Of a stretch of DNA of 64,000 nucleotides, positions 43,090-52,801 are shown piece by piece (within the stretch, counting starts at the first letter, position 1; each line of letters starts with the position of its first letter). The stretch lies in assembly GCA_934202735.1 (NCBI GenBank), contig CAKPYH010000005.1, forward strand, positions 1-64,000, read 5' to 3'. Source of the DNA: an uncultured Alphaproteobacteria bacterium (GTDB taxonomy: Bacteria; Pseudomonadota; Alphaproteobacteria; CAAHEQ01; UBA3637). Under the pieces are notes generated by a model, which had not been told where the DNA came from, did not search any database, and saw only the letters and a list, made by a program, of their open reading frames with translations. Made by a program: the position numbers and the translations under genes.

Positions 43090-44016
43090 TTATTTTTTCT
43101 CTTGTTTGACGCTTAGTGCGCTTTGAAAATCCCACAAGACAGTTATTTCATCATAAAACTGTTCCAAAGCCTTGACGGTTTCCGTTTGGGGCATGTCATC
43201 CAATTCCAACATATCCCTGTTCATATCAATGGCTAGTACCACCTGATTATTGATAAAAAGTGCGTTGATGGGGGCTTGATAAATATCGTGTAATTTTTGA
43301 AATTTCTCTATCAACACCGGTGTGAACAGTGCCTGAGATTTTGCGGGATCTAATCCGACAATTTGATATATTTCCATGAAGTTTTTATGTTCTAATTTAA
43401 CGGTCTTCCATTTGGTATGTCGGAGATATGTTTTGAACCGTGCCAGTATAGGCGTGTTTTTTTTATCTAAAACAAGTGTTGTCGGATAGGGACAATTCAT
43501 TTTGAATGTAATGATAGGCCCATAAAAAGAAACGGTGCGAGCATAAGAGGCTTCTATTTCTTGTATTAAGATATTCCGTGTTTTAAGGGCGTGCTTCATC
43601 CGAATATAATAGCCGGGAAACAGGCCCAGATGTTTTAATTTTTCAATCACGCCCCGATTTTTTTGTACTTTTTTAAGTCCCAAGTCCGTATAAAGAACTG
43701 TCATAAAACCAGACGTTATCTTGTCGTTTGAAATGTTAAGGGAAAAGCTGTATAGCAAGCAAAGCGGAAAAAAAGGTGTGAAAATAACGCGAAATAAAAA
43801 TGCAAGATAATCACCTATCAATAAAATAATATCGGTATTATTTTGGATATTTCGTGCGGGCCATTCCCCAAATAAAAGCATCAAAAACACACCCAGAATA
43901 TACAAACACAAAAAAACGAATTTTATCTTTTTATCATGGAATAACATGTTATTCTGCCGTGCTTGAAAAGGCCGTTCCTGTTCAATATGTTTTATGAATT
44001 CTTGTTTTGTAAGCAT
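43090..44016 (-). CDS. DUF3137-family membrane protein
   Basis: The 308-residue protein has two transmembrane helices (about 33-50 and 62-88) and a C-terminal domain with WKTVKLEHKNFMEIYQI...SQALFTPVLIEKFQKL and INALFINNQVVLAID, the conserved core of DUF3137. In other members this domain is of unknown function and faces the cytoplasm or periplasm after paired helices. Codons are more A+T-rich than in neighbouring housekeeping genes, suggesting later acquisition. Confidence 0.75.
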   Translation of the reverse strand: MLTKQEFIKHIEQERPFQARQNNMLFHDKKIKFVFLCLYILGVFLMLLFGEWPARNIQNNTDIILLIGDYLAFLFRVIFTPFFPLCLLYSFSLNISNDKITSGFMTVLYTDLGLKKVQKNRGVIEKLKHLGLFPGYYIRMKHALKTRNILIQEIEASYARTVSFYGPIITFKMNCPYPTTLVLDKKNTPILARFKTYLRHTKWKTVKLEHKNFMEIYQIVGLDPAKSQALFTPVLIEKFQKLHDIYQAPINALFINNQVVLAIDMNRDMLELDDMPQTETVKALEQFYDEITVLWDFQSALSVKQEKK

Positions 44017-44452
44017 ATCTTATCTCCTACCTGGGGACATTATTATAAATATATCTTTGCTTTCTGTCAATATGTTAAACGTTTTTGTCTGAGACCTGTG
44101 CTGAGATGATATTGGATTTATTTTTGGAAACAACAGGTGTACTTTTGGTGTTGCCTTTGGGACCGCCCCTAATACACTTTGTTTCTTGTCATTGCCAGAA
44201 CACCGGGACAGGTATGGTTACCCGCCAGACCATAGTATCATAAATCAAGTCGTCTTTGCAACCTTTTTTTACACTTTTTGAACTTTCTTTGTGCCGGGGG
44301 ATTTTGGCGCGCCAGGACCACGGTCCGTGTGCGGGTTGGGCGGGAAAAAACGGGGGATTTCTTTCCCCGAGAATCTCCGACAAAACCAAAAGAAACAGGG
44401 GTGTACGTGTCGGGACACGTTCGCAAAAGAATACAACGGATTTCACATATAA
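44017..44452. other. Noncoding stretch between the DUF3137 gene and lpxC
   Basis: Several open frames of 60-110 codons exist on both strands, but none has a ribosome-binding site or recognisable protein; the region is low in structure apart from small inverted repeats such as GTGTCGGGACAC near 44409. I see no RNA gene here. Confidence 0.5.
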
Positions 44453-44479
44453 AGATACCCACCAAAACGGTGGGTATCT
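44453..44479 (-). terminator. Terminator of lpxC
   Basis: An 11-bp stem AGATACCCACC / GGTGGGTATCT with a 5-base loop, 17 bases beyond the lpxC stop codon on the minus strand, followed there by a short TTTATAT run. Confidence 0.75.
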
Positions 44480-44495
44480 GATCCGAATGCGGAAA

Positions 44496-45443
44496 TTATG
44501 CCGAACGCCGCAAACCGGAAATCAGAGAATCTTCATAATCATCCAAGGTGACAATTTCATAGGCCGATGTATCCGCCATCAACCGCCGCAATAAAGCATT
44601 GGTATGCATGTGTCCGGATTTAGAACCCGAAAAATGACCGATAATCGGCATACCCAATTGGTATAAATCCCCGACCACGTCCAATGTTTTATGGACCACA
44701 AACTCGTTTTCACTACGCGTTCCTTCGGGATTTATGACTGTATCGCCTTGAACGGCAACGGCATTTTCCAAAGAAGCACCCCGCGCCAATCCCATGGAAC
44801 GCAACATATCCAATTCTTCCACAAAGCCGAATGTACGGGCATACGCCACGGAATCTTTAAAGGCCCGCGGGGATAATGTGATGGAGTATTCTTGCCGTCC
44901 GATTGCCCGAGACTTTTTGAAGTCAATCATGAAATCAATCGTCAAGTCTTTATCCGCCGGATACAAACAGACTTCTGCCCCTTTTCCGTCTTCAAAAACA
45001 ACTTCTTTCAAAATTTTAACCGCTTTTAACGGCGCATCTTGGTTCAAAATGCCGGCACATTCAATCAAGGTCACGAAATCCGCCGCCGATCCGTCCATCA
45101 AGGGAACTTCGGCCCCGTCCAATTCTACAAACACATTGGTAATGCCCATCCCCCCCAGGGCCCCCATCAGGTGCTCAATCGTTGCCACCGTTACGCCGGC
45201 CGCATTCCCCAAGCACGAACACATCCGTGTATCCACAATGTGATCGTATTTGGCGGGGATTTTGTTATCCTTATCCGTAATGTCCGTGCGGACAAACACG
45301 ACACCCGTTCCCACCGGAGCCGGCCGTAGAGTCATGTGAATTTTTTGACCGCTGTGCAATCCGATACCCACACAAGGGATCGCACTTTGTAATGTTTTTT
45401 CACAGTTTCTATATAAAGTCATTGTTTGTATTTCAGCATTCAT
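44496..45443 (-). CDS. lpxC: UDP-3-O-acyl-N-acetylglucosamine deacetylase
   Basis: The 315-residue protein has the two-domain LpxC fold with zinc ligand His in TIEHLMGAL, then HKTLDVVGDLYQLG and GHFSGSKSGHMHTN containing the other ligands and catalytic His. It commits UDP-acyl-GlcNAc to lipid A synthesis, so the cell has a lipopolysaccharide outer membrane. AAAGGAA precedes the start. Confidence 0.96.
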   Translation of the reverse strand: MNAEIQTMTLYRNCEKTLQSAIPCVGIGLHSGQKIHMTLRPAPVGTGVVFVRTDITDKDNKIPAKYDHIVDTRMCSCLGNAAGVTVATIEHLMGALGGMGITNVFVELDGAEVPLMDGSAADFVTLIECAGILNQDAPLKAVKILKEVVFEDGKGAEVCLYPADKDLTIDFMIDFKKSRAIGRQEYSITLSPRAFKDSVAYARTFGFVEELDMLRSMGLARGASLENAVAVQGDTVINPEGTRSENEFVVHKTLDVVGDLYQLGMPIIGHFSGSKSGHMHTNALLRRLMADTSAYEIVTLDDYEDSLISGLRRSA

Positions 45444-45589
45444 TTCGGGGGTTCCTTTCGCTTTTCGGGGTCATCATACAATGAAAGGACGCGAAAATCA
45501 AATCAATGATTGTTTCAAATTGTTACAAAAGTAAAAAACATCTGAAAGTATATCTATCATTTCGGATATTTTTAACCTATATTTCAGGT

Positions 45590-46552
45590 ATGACAGAAAA
45601 GAAAGTAGCCGTTATCGGTGCCTTATCCACAATCGGCCGGGCCGTTTTGGATAGTTTTGCCGTCCGCGGATTTAATGCAGATGATATTGTAGCCTTGGAT
45701 GTTTGTCCGGCAACCGAAGCGCAAGTGCCCTACGGGGCAGGGACGTTGCCCTTGCAGGGGTTGGATTACCTGGAACATGGTATGGTTCAGGTGACCTGCC
45801 TGTGTTTGCATTCGTTGCTGAGTGAATACAGTGATCGTATTTTAAGGCATTCTTGTCATGTGATTGATTGTACGGGTGTCTTGAATGACGGTATGTGTGT
45901 GGTGGCGGATTTGAACATGGACGACTATCTGAAACACCCGACACACCTGATCTCTAATCCGACCAGCTTGACCGTGACGTTATCACAAGTGTTGGCACCG
46001 CTTCAAGACACATTCGGTATCCGTAGCGCCGAAGCCACCGCTTTGCTGTCGGCCGGTGAATTCGGAGGGCCGGCGGTAGATGCGTTGGCCAATCAAACAC
46101 GCAGTTTTTACACACATGAACCAATCGGTGAAGGCCCTTTCGGAAAAGTCCAAGCTTTTAATCTGGTACCCGAGATGTGTCCGTCTTTATCGCATCAAAC
46201 AACGGAACAGATACGGTCTATTTTGGGATTGTCTTTGATGGTGTCGGCCTGTTTGACACCGATTTTTCAAGGCGAGTGTTATTTACTGACCGTTCAGACC
46301 GAACGCAAATGTACACCGGCTAAATTAAGGAAGGCCTTGCCGGAACAATCTATGTGTCGTGTTCCGGAAAAGATGGCACCGGCTTTGACGATTACAACCC
46401 TGGATGCCATTGCCGGCGGTTATATTTATTTGACGCACTTTGCGCCGGTACCCGGTCATGAACACACTTTCCGGTGTTGGGTACTCTGTGACAGTTTTCG
46501 GACCGGGTCGGCTCTGAATGCCGTTTTGGTGAGTGAAAATCTTTTGTCTTGA
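45590..46552 (+). CDS. Usg-like inactive aspartate-semialdehyde dehydrogenase homologue
   Basis: The 320-residue protein has the ASD fold (GALSTIGRAVLDSF nucleotide-binding turn, later AFNLVPEMCPS and IFQGECYLLTV). The catalytic Cys of ASD, in NPNCST, is replaced by NPTSLT (about residues 123-128), and the catalytic His of the GHS segment is Glu (GEC). E. coli Usg likewise has SLT at the Cys position. It is therefore most likely a non-dehydrogenase paralogue. Start ATG 45590 begins the homology; it is divergent from lpxC. Confidence 0.75.
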   Translation: MTEKKVAVIGALSTIGRAVLDSFAVRGFNADDIVALDVCPATEAQVPYGAGTLPLQGLDYLEHGMVQVTCLCLHSLLSEYSDRILRHSCHVIDCTGVLNDGMCVVADLNMDDYLKHPTHLISNPTSLTVTLSQVLAPLQDTFGIRSAEATALLSAGEFGGPAVDALANQTRSFYTHEPIGEGPFGKVQAFNLVPEMCPSLSHQTTEQIRSILGLSLMVSACLTPIFQGECYLLTVQTERKCTPAKLRKALPEQSMCRVPEKMAPALTITTLDAIAGGYIYLTHFAPVPGHEHTFRCWVLCDSFRTGSALNAVLVSENLLS

Positions 46553-46584
46553 CATTCCGGTCAAAATGTGAATAAATAGCCGGT

Positions 46585-48024
46585 ATGAAATTTGAACAAC
46601 GTTTGAAAAATACCTGGCGGCGCGGTCGTGTGCTGCGTTATCGTGCCTATAAGAAAATAGGGATGGCCCGCCATTGGCGCAAGATTGACCTGTCTTTATT
46701 TTTAATGTTTATGTTGTGTGCGGCAACGTTTCCGTTTTTTATTTCACCGCGTGTGCCCGATACACCCCCCGCCCCGCCCCAAACAGATACGGAAACAAGT
46801 GAAGTGGTACATACGGATTTGGGGGATGATCCGGTGGTTCCGGCCCGGCAAAATACCTTGGACGAATTAGAAAAGCGGGCGCAGTTGGGGGAATTGACCA
46901 TGGATTTGCGGACGCTGGAAAAGGGGAGCAGTTTGTTGCACCTGTTGTCCGATGCACATGTCCCGCAAAGCGAACGGTTGGATATTGTAGAAGCATTAGA
47001 GTTGATGGTGGACCTGAAAGCCTTGCGTCCCGGCATGTCCTTTATTCTCTTCAAGCAGGCGAACGGTCGTGTGGAAGGTTTATCCGTACAACCGCAAGAT
47101 GACGAAACGATCGCTGTTGTCCGGGAAAGCGATGATACATGGACCCCCTTTACGGCGGCGGGGCGGATTGAAACCGAAACCATCCGCCGGCAGGGTACCG
47201 TAGAACGCACATTTTCCGGATCGGCGTTAAAGGCCGGTATTCCCGAATCCATTGTGGCCCAGGTAACGGCGGCTTTGGACGGCGAAGTTGATTTTGCAAC
47301 CGATATGCGTCCGGCCGATTCTTTTGATATTATTTTTGAACGTAAAAAGACCCCCAGCGGTTTGGAGATCGGGGGTAAACAGTTGCTCTTTATCGGCCTG
47401 AAAATGGCCCAAAAAGAAGTGTATCGGTATGCCTATACCGCCAAAAACGGAACGACATCTTTTTATGATGCGCGCGGGAAGAGTGGGGAAAAGGCCCTGA
47501 TGCAACGCCCCTTAAAGGCACGGTCGCGCGTCTCATCGCCTTATGGTCGCCGGCGGCACCCGATTTTGATGTACGAAATTTTTCATCATGGTGTGGATTT
47601 GGCGGCGCCGATGAATACCCCGATTCAGGCAGCGGCCGACGGTGTCATTACGCAACTGGGGCGTAAAGGCGGCTATGGAAAATATATCCGCATTCGCCAC
47701 ACGGACGGCTATCAAACGGCATACGGCCACATGAACGGTTATCGGCAGGACCTGAAAGTCGGTAGTAAAGTGAAGCGCGGTGAAGTTATCGGCTATGTCG
47801 GCAGTACCGGGCGTTCTACCGGACCGCATCTGCATTTTGAAGTGATTAAAAACGGCAAGACCGTCAATCCTTTTCGCAAGAATGTTATCGCGGCCAAGCA
47901 ATTAAAGAACTTTGAATTAGAACAATTTTTTGCCGATGCGGCGGCCCTGCACCCCGATTTTGCCGCACATCGGGCCGGTAAAATTCCGCCGGTACCGCCT
48001 ATGCGTCCTTTTACGGCAAAATAA
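46585..48024 (+). CDS. M23-family murein DD-endopeptidase
   Basis: The 479-residue protein has an N-terminal membrane anchor (about 36-54), a LysM/Csd3-like region, and a C-terminal M23 domain with HHGVDLAAP (zinc His and Asp), GYVGSTGRSTGPHLHFEV and a final catalytic HxH. It should cut peptidoglycan cross-links in the periplasm, like MepM or ShyA. A TTGACA-type promoter overlaps the preceding stop codon and makes the leader very short; no clear ribosome-binding site precedes ATG 46585. Confidence 0.88.
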   Translation: MKFEQRLKNTWRRGRVLRYRAYKKIGMARHWRKIDLSLFLMFMLCAATFPFFISPRVPDTPPAPPQTDTETSEVVHTDLGDDPVVPARQNTLDELEKRAQLGELTMDLRTLEKGSSLLHLLSDAHVPQSERLDIVEALELMVDLKALRPGMSFILFKQANGRVEGLSVQPQDDETIAVVRESDDTWTPFTAAGRIETETIRRQGTVERTFSGSALKAGIPESIVAQVTAALDGEVDFATDMRPADSFDIIFERKKTPSGLEIGGKQLLFIGLKMAQKEVYRYAYTAKNGTTSFYDARGKSGEKALMQRPLKARSRVSSPYGRRRHPILMYEIFHHGVDLAAPMNTPIQAAADGVITQLGRKGGYGKYIRIRHTDGYQTAYGHMNGYRQDLKVGSKVKRGEVIGYVGSTGRSTGPHLHFEVIKNGKTVNPFRKNVIAAKQLKNFELEQFFADAAALHPDFAAHRAGKIPPVPPMRPFTAK

Positions 48025-48101
48025 TACATAAGACGTTTTTTTGTTGCAATTTTGAAGAAACGGCGGTATAACAAGGTATCATCGGAAAAAGGAGTTTTTC
48101 A

Positions 48102-48887
48102 ATGCGTTTTGATTTATCGTTTGTGAATAAACTGGGACGAGTGGTTATCAATTTTTTTCAAGCTACCGGCCGGTTGGGGATTTTTTGCGGTGAGGTGGTT
48201 TATCACTGTCTGACACCGCCGTTTTACGGTCGGGCTCTGTTGCGTCAAATGATAGAAATCGGCTTTTATTCTTTGCCGGTCGTGGCCTTGACAACCCTGT
48301 TTTCCGGGATGGTTATTGCTCTGCAAACCTATACGGGCTTTGCGCAATTTTCGGCGGAAGGGGCTGTGGCGATGGTGGTGTTGATTGCTGTGACTCGGGA
48401 ACTGGCCCCTGTTATGGCGGGCCTGATGGTGGCGGGCCGCATCGGGGCATCCATGGCGGCGGAAATCGGGACGATGCGTGTCACAGAACAAATTGACGCA
48501 TTGTCAACTTTGTCCACTAATCCGTTCAAATACTTGATTGTGCCGCGGGTGTTGGCGGGGCTTTTGATGGTGCCGGTATTGGTTTTAATCGGCGATATTA
48601 TCGGTATTTGCGGCGGTTATATGATCGGCATTTATAAATTGGAGTTTAATGCAACAACATATCTGGTCAATACCTGGACGTACCTGAAACCGATGGATGT
48701 GATTTCGGGTTTGACCAAAGCGGCTGTCTTCGGCTTTATTATTACGTTGCTGGGGTGCTATAACGGGTTTCAAAGTCAGGGCGGGGCGCAGGGCGTGGGT
48801 CGGGCTACCACCAATGCCGTTGTGTCTTCCAGTATCCTGATTTTGATTTTCAACTATATTTTGACCGAGATTTTCTTTAATGTTTAG
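48102..48887 (+). CDS. mlaE: MlaE-type ABC permease
   Basis: The 261-residue protein has the five or six hydrophobic helices and the LVMGVVREL-type stretch AVTRELAPVMAGLMVAGRIGASMAAEIGTM typical of MlaE. With MlaF it moves phospholipids between the inner membrane and the outer-membrane machinery. AAAAAGGAG precedes the start. Confidence 0.93.
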   Translation: MRFDLSFVNKLGRVVINFFQATGRLGIFCGEVVYHCLTPPFYGRALLRQMIEIGFYSLPVVALTTLFSGMVIALQTYTGFAQFSAEGAVAMVVLIAVTRELAPVMAGLMVAGRIGASMAAEIGTMRVTEQIDALSTLSTNPFKYLIVPRVLAGLLMVPVLVLIGDIIGICGGYMIGIYKLEFNATTYLVNTWTYLKPMDVISGLTKAAVFGFIITLLGCYNGFQSQGGAQGVGRATTNAVVSSSILILIFNYILTEIFFNV

Positions 48888-48897
48888 GGGGACCCAT

Positions 48898-49701
48898 ATG
48901 ATGCGTTTATTCACACGAAATACGGCCGTTGTTCAACCTAAAATTCACATGGTGGGGGTGGATAAGGCTTTTGGGAAAAAACGGGTCTTGAATCATCTGG
49001 ATTTGGATGTTTATCCGGGGGAATCCTTGGTTATTATCGGGGGATCCGGGACCGGCAAGTCCGTCATGTTGAAATGTATTTTGGGCCTGTTAAAGCCGGA
49101 TGCCGGGAAAATTGCGGTAGACGGTCGTGATATTTTGTCCTTGACCCGGGGGGAACGGGAACAAGTTATGGGACAGTTCGGCATGTTGTTTCAAAATGCC
49201 GCGTTATTTGACGGTTTGTCCGTGTGGGAAAATGTGGCCTTTTCGTTGATACAAAATCAGAAAATGGACAAAAAAGCCGCCCGTAAAATCGCTATTCAAA
49301 AATTGGCTCAGGTGGGGTTAAAAAGCGATGTAGCCGATGTGTATCCGGCCGATTTGTCCGGGGGTATGCGCAAGCGGGTCGGCTTGGCTCGGGCGATTGC
49401 CACCAATCCGCAAGTTATTTTCTTTGACGAACCGACAACGGGGTTGGATCCGATTATGTCCGATGTGATCAATGATTTGATACGGGATACGGTGCAGCGG
49501 TTGGGGGCAACGGCCCTGACCATTACGCACGATATGAACTCGGCCCGTAAGATTGCCGATCGGATTGCCATGTTGTATGAAGGCAAGATTATCTGGGTCG
49601 GTACGGTCAAGGAGTTGGACAAGACCAAGAATCCTTATGTACGTCAGTTTGTGGCCGGCTCGGCCCAAGGTCCTATTCAGATGGAGGTCAAAGTCAAATG
49701 A
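48898..49701 (+). CDS. mlaF: MlaF-type ABC ATPase
   Basis: The 267-residue protein has Walker A GGSGTGKS, signature LSGGMRKR, Walker B IFFDEPTTGLDP and a switch His in ITHDMNS. ATG 48898 with AGGGGG 7 bases ahead is chosen; the ATG at 48880 overlaps the mlaE end without a site. No mlaD follows: the next gene is an unrelated membrane protein overlapping by ATGA. Confidence 0.93.
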   Translation: MMRLFTRNTAVVQPKIHMVGVDKAFGKKRVLNHLDLDVYPGESLVIIGGSGTGKSVMLKCILGLLKPDAGKIAVDGRDILSLTRGEREQVMGQFGMLFQNAALFDGLSVWENVAFSLIQNQKMDKKAARKIAIQKLAQVGLKSDVADVYPADLSGGMRKRVGLARAIATNPQVIFFDEPTTGLDPIMSDVINDLIRDTVQRLGATALTITHDMNSARKIADRIAMLYEGKIIWVGTVKELDKTKNPYVRQFVAGSAQGPIQMEVKVK

Positions 49702-50351
49702 ACAAGCACGATAAAGAAAAACTGATGTTAGAATATGATACCCAAATAAAACAGATCATAAAAAAGATGCAGTCTCAGTTGCCGGAACTCAGGAAAAATT
49801 ATAAAGGGAAAAAGGGACTGATTGATCAATGGGCAGGCGTGATGAAAGAAATGGCAGAACTCTGCATAGATACATATACTCCCGGTGAAGAGGCTGATAC
49901 TCTGACGAGAATGGAAGAAATGATCAACACGGGAATAGACAGAATCAAACAGAATGTTTCCCCCTTTGATGATGCTGATGATCATACTTCTACGCTAAAA
50001 GAGGTATTTAAGCAAATAATAAATGACCCCTTGATTAAGGGGCTTGTCTGTTTATTTTTTGCCATACTGTATTCTCTTTTTGCTGTGGGTAAGTGTGGCC
50101 CGACGGCGTTATCCGTGGTGCTGGCATTGTTTTTCTTTTTTCATGCATTCCGTATTAAGTCTTGGTCTGTGCGAATCAATATGCGGTATTTTTTGGGTTG
50201 TATTATCAGTCCGATTATTGGAATATACTTAAATAGTTATGTTTATGCACAACCGGATACGGAAAGAAAAATATGGTTATGCGGTTTACCGGTGGTATGT
50301 GTTCTGATTTATCGGGGTGTTAAACGTCAAAGAAAGGTCAAGGACTTATAA
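49698..50351 (+). CDS. Orphan membrane protein between mlaF and radA
   Basis: The 217-residue protein has a charged helical N-terminal half and four hydrophobic segments in the C-terminal half (about 110-200). It is Lys/Ile-rich and its codons are more A+T-rich than those of mlaF and radA. I recognise no family. It overlaps mlaF by 4 bases, so it is co-translated, but sits where other Alphaproteobacteria go directly to radA. A member of an accessory insertion is the likeliest reading. Confidence 0.6.
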   Translation: MNKHDKEKLMLEYDTQIKQIIKKMQSQLPELRKNYKGKKGLIDQWAGVMKEMAELCIDTYTPGEEADTLTRMEEMINTGIDRIKQNVSPFDDADDHTSTLKEVFKQIINDPLIKGLVCLFFAILYSLFAVGKCGPTALSVVLALFFFFHAFRIKSWSVRINMRYFLGCIISPIIGIYLNSYVYAQPDTERKIWLCGLPVVCVLIYRGVKRQRKVKDL

Positions 50352-51740
50352 ATGGCAAAGCGGACGACACAGTATGTTTGTCAAAATTGCGGGGCTGTGT
50401 TTGCCCGGTGGGCCGGCAAGTGTGAGTCTTGCGGGGAGTGGAATACCTTGAACGAAGAACCGATTCCTGCAACGGATCTGCCCCAAACGACCGCCGGTCG
50501 CGGCGGACGCAAGTTGGATTTTTATGATTTGCGCGGGGCCCCCGAAATCATGTTCCGCCTGAAATCTCAAATCGGTGAATTGGATCGGGTGTGCGGGGGT
50601 GGCTTGGTCCCCGGATCCGTGATTTTGGTAGGGGGGGATCCCGGGATCGGGAAATCCACCTTGTTATTACAGGCGGTGGCCCACTTGGCCGGGGGAGTCA
50701 ATCAAGGCGGCCACTCCACCAAATGCGTTTATATTTCCGGAGAAGAGTCGGTGGATCAGGTGCGCTTGCGGGCCCTGCGTTTAGGGTTGGCCGATGCGGC
50801 GGTAGATTTGGCCAGTGCCACAAACATACGGGATATTGTGGCGACATTGGATACCCCGGATTCACCCGATGTTGTGATTATTGATTCCATTCAGACTATG
50901 TTTTCGGATACCCTGGATTCGGCTCCGGGAACCGTGGGTCAAGTGCGGGCGTGCGGGAATGAATTGATACGTTTAGCCAAACGCAAAAATTTTACCTTGT
51001 TTTTGGTGGGGCATGTTACCAAAGAAGGGACTTTGGCCGGTCCCCGAGTGTTGGAACACATGGTGGATACCGTGTTGTATTTTGAAGGCGATCGCGGTCA
51101 TCACTTCCGTATTTTACGCAGTGTGAAAAATCGGTTTGGAGCCACGGACGAGATTGGTGTGTTTGAAATGACCGATAAAGGCTTGGCCGAAGTCAAGAAT
51201 CCCTCGGCCTTATTTTTGGCCGAACGGCGGGGCAATATCGCGGGCAGTTGTGTCTTTGCGGGGATAGAAGGGTCGCGTCCGATGTTGGTTGAGATTCAGG
51301 CGTTGGTGGCCCCGATGGGCGGGCAAGCCCCTCGCCGGGCCGTTGTCGGGTGGGATGCGAATCGCTTGGCCATGATTTTAGCGGTGTTGGAAGCACGGTG
51401 CGGTATTGCCTTTGGCGGCAAGGATGTCTATTTGAACATTGCCGGCGGCCTTAAAATCACCGAGCCGGCCTGCGATATGGCGGTGGCTATGGCCTTGATA
51501 TCGGGCTTGACCGGGCGACCGGTGCCGGCCGATATGGCCGTGTTCGGCGAAGTGGGGTTATCCGGTGAAATTCGGGCGGTACCGCAACCGGACTTACGCC
51601 TGAAAGAAGCCGAAAAATTGGGCTTTACGCGGGCCTTGATTCCGCCGCGCCGTTCGGCTAAAAACGAAAAACAATTTTCCAACTTGCGTTTGACCGAAGT
51701 CGGCCATTTGCGCACGTTGGCAGAGTCATTTAGGGAGTAA
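50352..51740 (+). CDS. radA: DNA repair protein RadA (Sms)
   Basis: The 462-residue protein has the N-terminal zinc finger (CQNCGAVFARWAGKCESCGEW), Walker A GGDPGIGKST, the RadA-specific KNRFG motif, and a C-terminal Lon-protease-like domain without the protease site. It assists RecA-dependent recombination. It starts within 1 base of the preceding stop and leads into cvpA. Confidence 0.96.
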   Translation: MAKRTTQYVCQNCGAVFARWAGKCESCGEWNTLNEEPIPATDLPQTTAGRGGRKLDFYDLRGAPEIMFRLKSQIGELDRVCGGGLVPGSVILVGGDPGIGKSTLLLQAVAHLAGGVNQGGHSTKCVYISGEESVDQVRLRALRLGLADAAVDLASATNIRDIVATLDTPDSPDVVIIDSIQTMFSDTLDSAPGTVGQVRACGNELIRLAKRKNFTLFLVGHVTKEGTLAGPRVLEHMVDTVLYFEGDRGHHFRILRSVKNRFGATDEIGVFEMTDKGLAEVKNPSALFLAERRGNIAGSCVFAGIEGSRPMLVEIQALVAPMGGQAPRRAVVGWDANRLAMILAVLEARCGIAFGGKDVYLNIAGGLKITEPACDMAVAMALISGLTGRPVPADMAVFGEVGLSGEIRAVPQPDLRLKEAEKLGFTRALIPPRRSAKNEKQFSNLRLTEVGHLRTLAESFRE

Positions 51741-51747
51741 AAAAAGC

Positions 51748-52410
51748 ATGTTGGGTTTGATTGATATTCTGTTGGCGATTATGGTTGTGTTATCGGTGCT
51801 GTTTGCCCTGTATCGCGGATTGGTACGCGAATTATTGGGGATTGCGGCGTGGTTGTTGGCGGGGTTTGCGGCCTTGTACAGTTATAGCCCTTTGCAACCC
51901 TTGATGAACAAAATGATTGAAAATAAAATCATGGCCGGGATTACGGGGGCCTTGATTGTGGCTTTAATCGTGTTGGTGATTATGACCCTGATCAATGCTT
52001 GGATTACGGGGCGCTTACGCCAAAGTGCGTTGAGTGGCCTGGATCGGGTTTTAGGCCTGATTTTCGGTGTGGCGCGGGCGGGATTGCTGGCGGCAATCTT
52101 GTACTTGGGGGCAACGATGATGATGTCGGAAAAACAATTAGATGACTTGGAAAAGCAAAACATATCCGTCCCGTATATTCAAACGATGGCCGGGTGGGTG
52201 GAATATGTGATTCCCGCCAATGTCAAAGAAGATATTGCCGTGTACAAACAGGAAAAGTCCAAACCGGATAAACCTAAAAAAATCGGGATAGACTTGAAAA
52301 AAACGGTCAAGGAAAGTTTGACCGAGTACCAGGAATCGGATAAAAAATCCCTGGATGATATGATTGATAAACTGGAAGGATTAGATGATGACACCGGAAA
52401 CGTTGATTGA
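51748..52410 (+). CDS. cvpA: CvpA-family membrane protein
   Basis: The 220-residue protein has four N-terminal helices and the CvpA pattern DILLAIMVVLSVLFALYRGLVRELLG; the C-terminal part is charged. CvpA homologues are linked to colicin V production and purF regulation but the role is unclear. It overlaps the deaminase gene by 26 bases; purF, often next to it, is absent. Confidence 0.85.
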   Translation: MLGLIDILLAIMVVLSVLFALYRGLVRELLGIAAWLLAGFAALYSYSPLQPLMNKMIENKIMAGITGALIVALIVLVIMTLINAWITGRLRQSALSGLDRVLGLIFGVARAGLLAAILYLGATMMMSEKQLDDLEKQNISVPYIQTMAGWVEYVIPANVKEDIAVYKQEKSKPDKPKKIGIDLKKTVKESLTEYQESDKKSLDDMIDKLEGLDDDTGNVD

Positions 52411-52801
52411 ACAAGCACGCACCTTGATACAAAAACGGTATCGGGTAGACGGGCATCATTCGGTGGTGGCGGCGGCCTTGTTAACGCAATCCGGGCGAGT
52501 GTATACGGCTTTGAATGCCGGGACAAACCAACCGTCTATTGCTACCTGTGCGGAAATTATTGCCATCGGCATGGCGAACACGGACGATCCGAATATGCAA
52601 ATTGATATGATTGTAGCGGTACGGGATCGGGATGCGTACATTATTTCCCCCTGTGGTAAATGTCGGGAGTATATTGTGGATTACGGACCGAATGCCCGTG
52701 TGATTATGCCGGCCGATAATAAACGCGGCTATGAAGTAGTGCCGGCTGTTGCGTTGCTTCCTAACAAGTATGTCAAGCGGATGGAACCATGCGAATCATA
52801 A
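52385..52801 (+). CDS. Cytidine deaminase-like protein
   Basis: The 138-residue protein has the deaminase zinc motifs TCAE (about 56-59) and PCGKCREY (about 90-97). It resembles small cytidine or blasticidin-S deaminases rather than tRNA adenosine deaminases. It converts a free (deoxy)cytidine or a related antibiotic nucleoside; the substrate is not fixed by sequence. It overlaps both neighbours, so the four genes radA, cvpA, this and rlmH form one operon. Confidence 0.82.
   Translation: MMTPETLIEQARTLIQKRYRVDGHHSVVAAALLTQSGRVYTALNAGTNQPSIATCAEIIAIGMANTDDPNMQIDMIVAVRDRDAYIISPCGKCREYIVDYGPNARVIMPADNKRGYEVVPAVALLPNKYVKRMEPCES

Noticed and set aside
44189..44446. Possible 85-codon minus-strand gene between the DUF3137 gene and lpxC
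   Set aside because: Composition is unlike a protein (many Pro/Arg/Trp in register with repeats), no ribosome-binding site and no overlap with a known family.
49698..50351. Orphan gene after mlaF as a divergent MlaD
   Set aside because: It lacks the N-terminal anchor followed by an MCE beta domain; the hydrophobic segments are at the opposite end.
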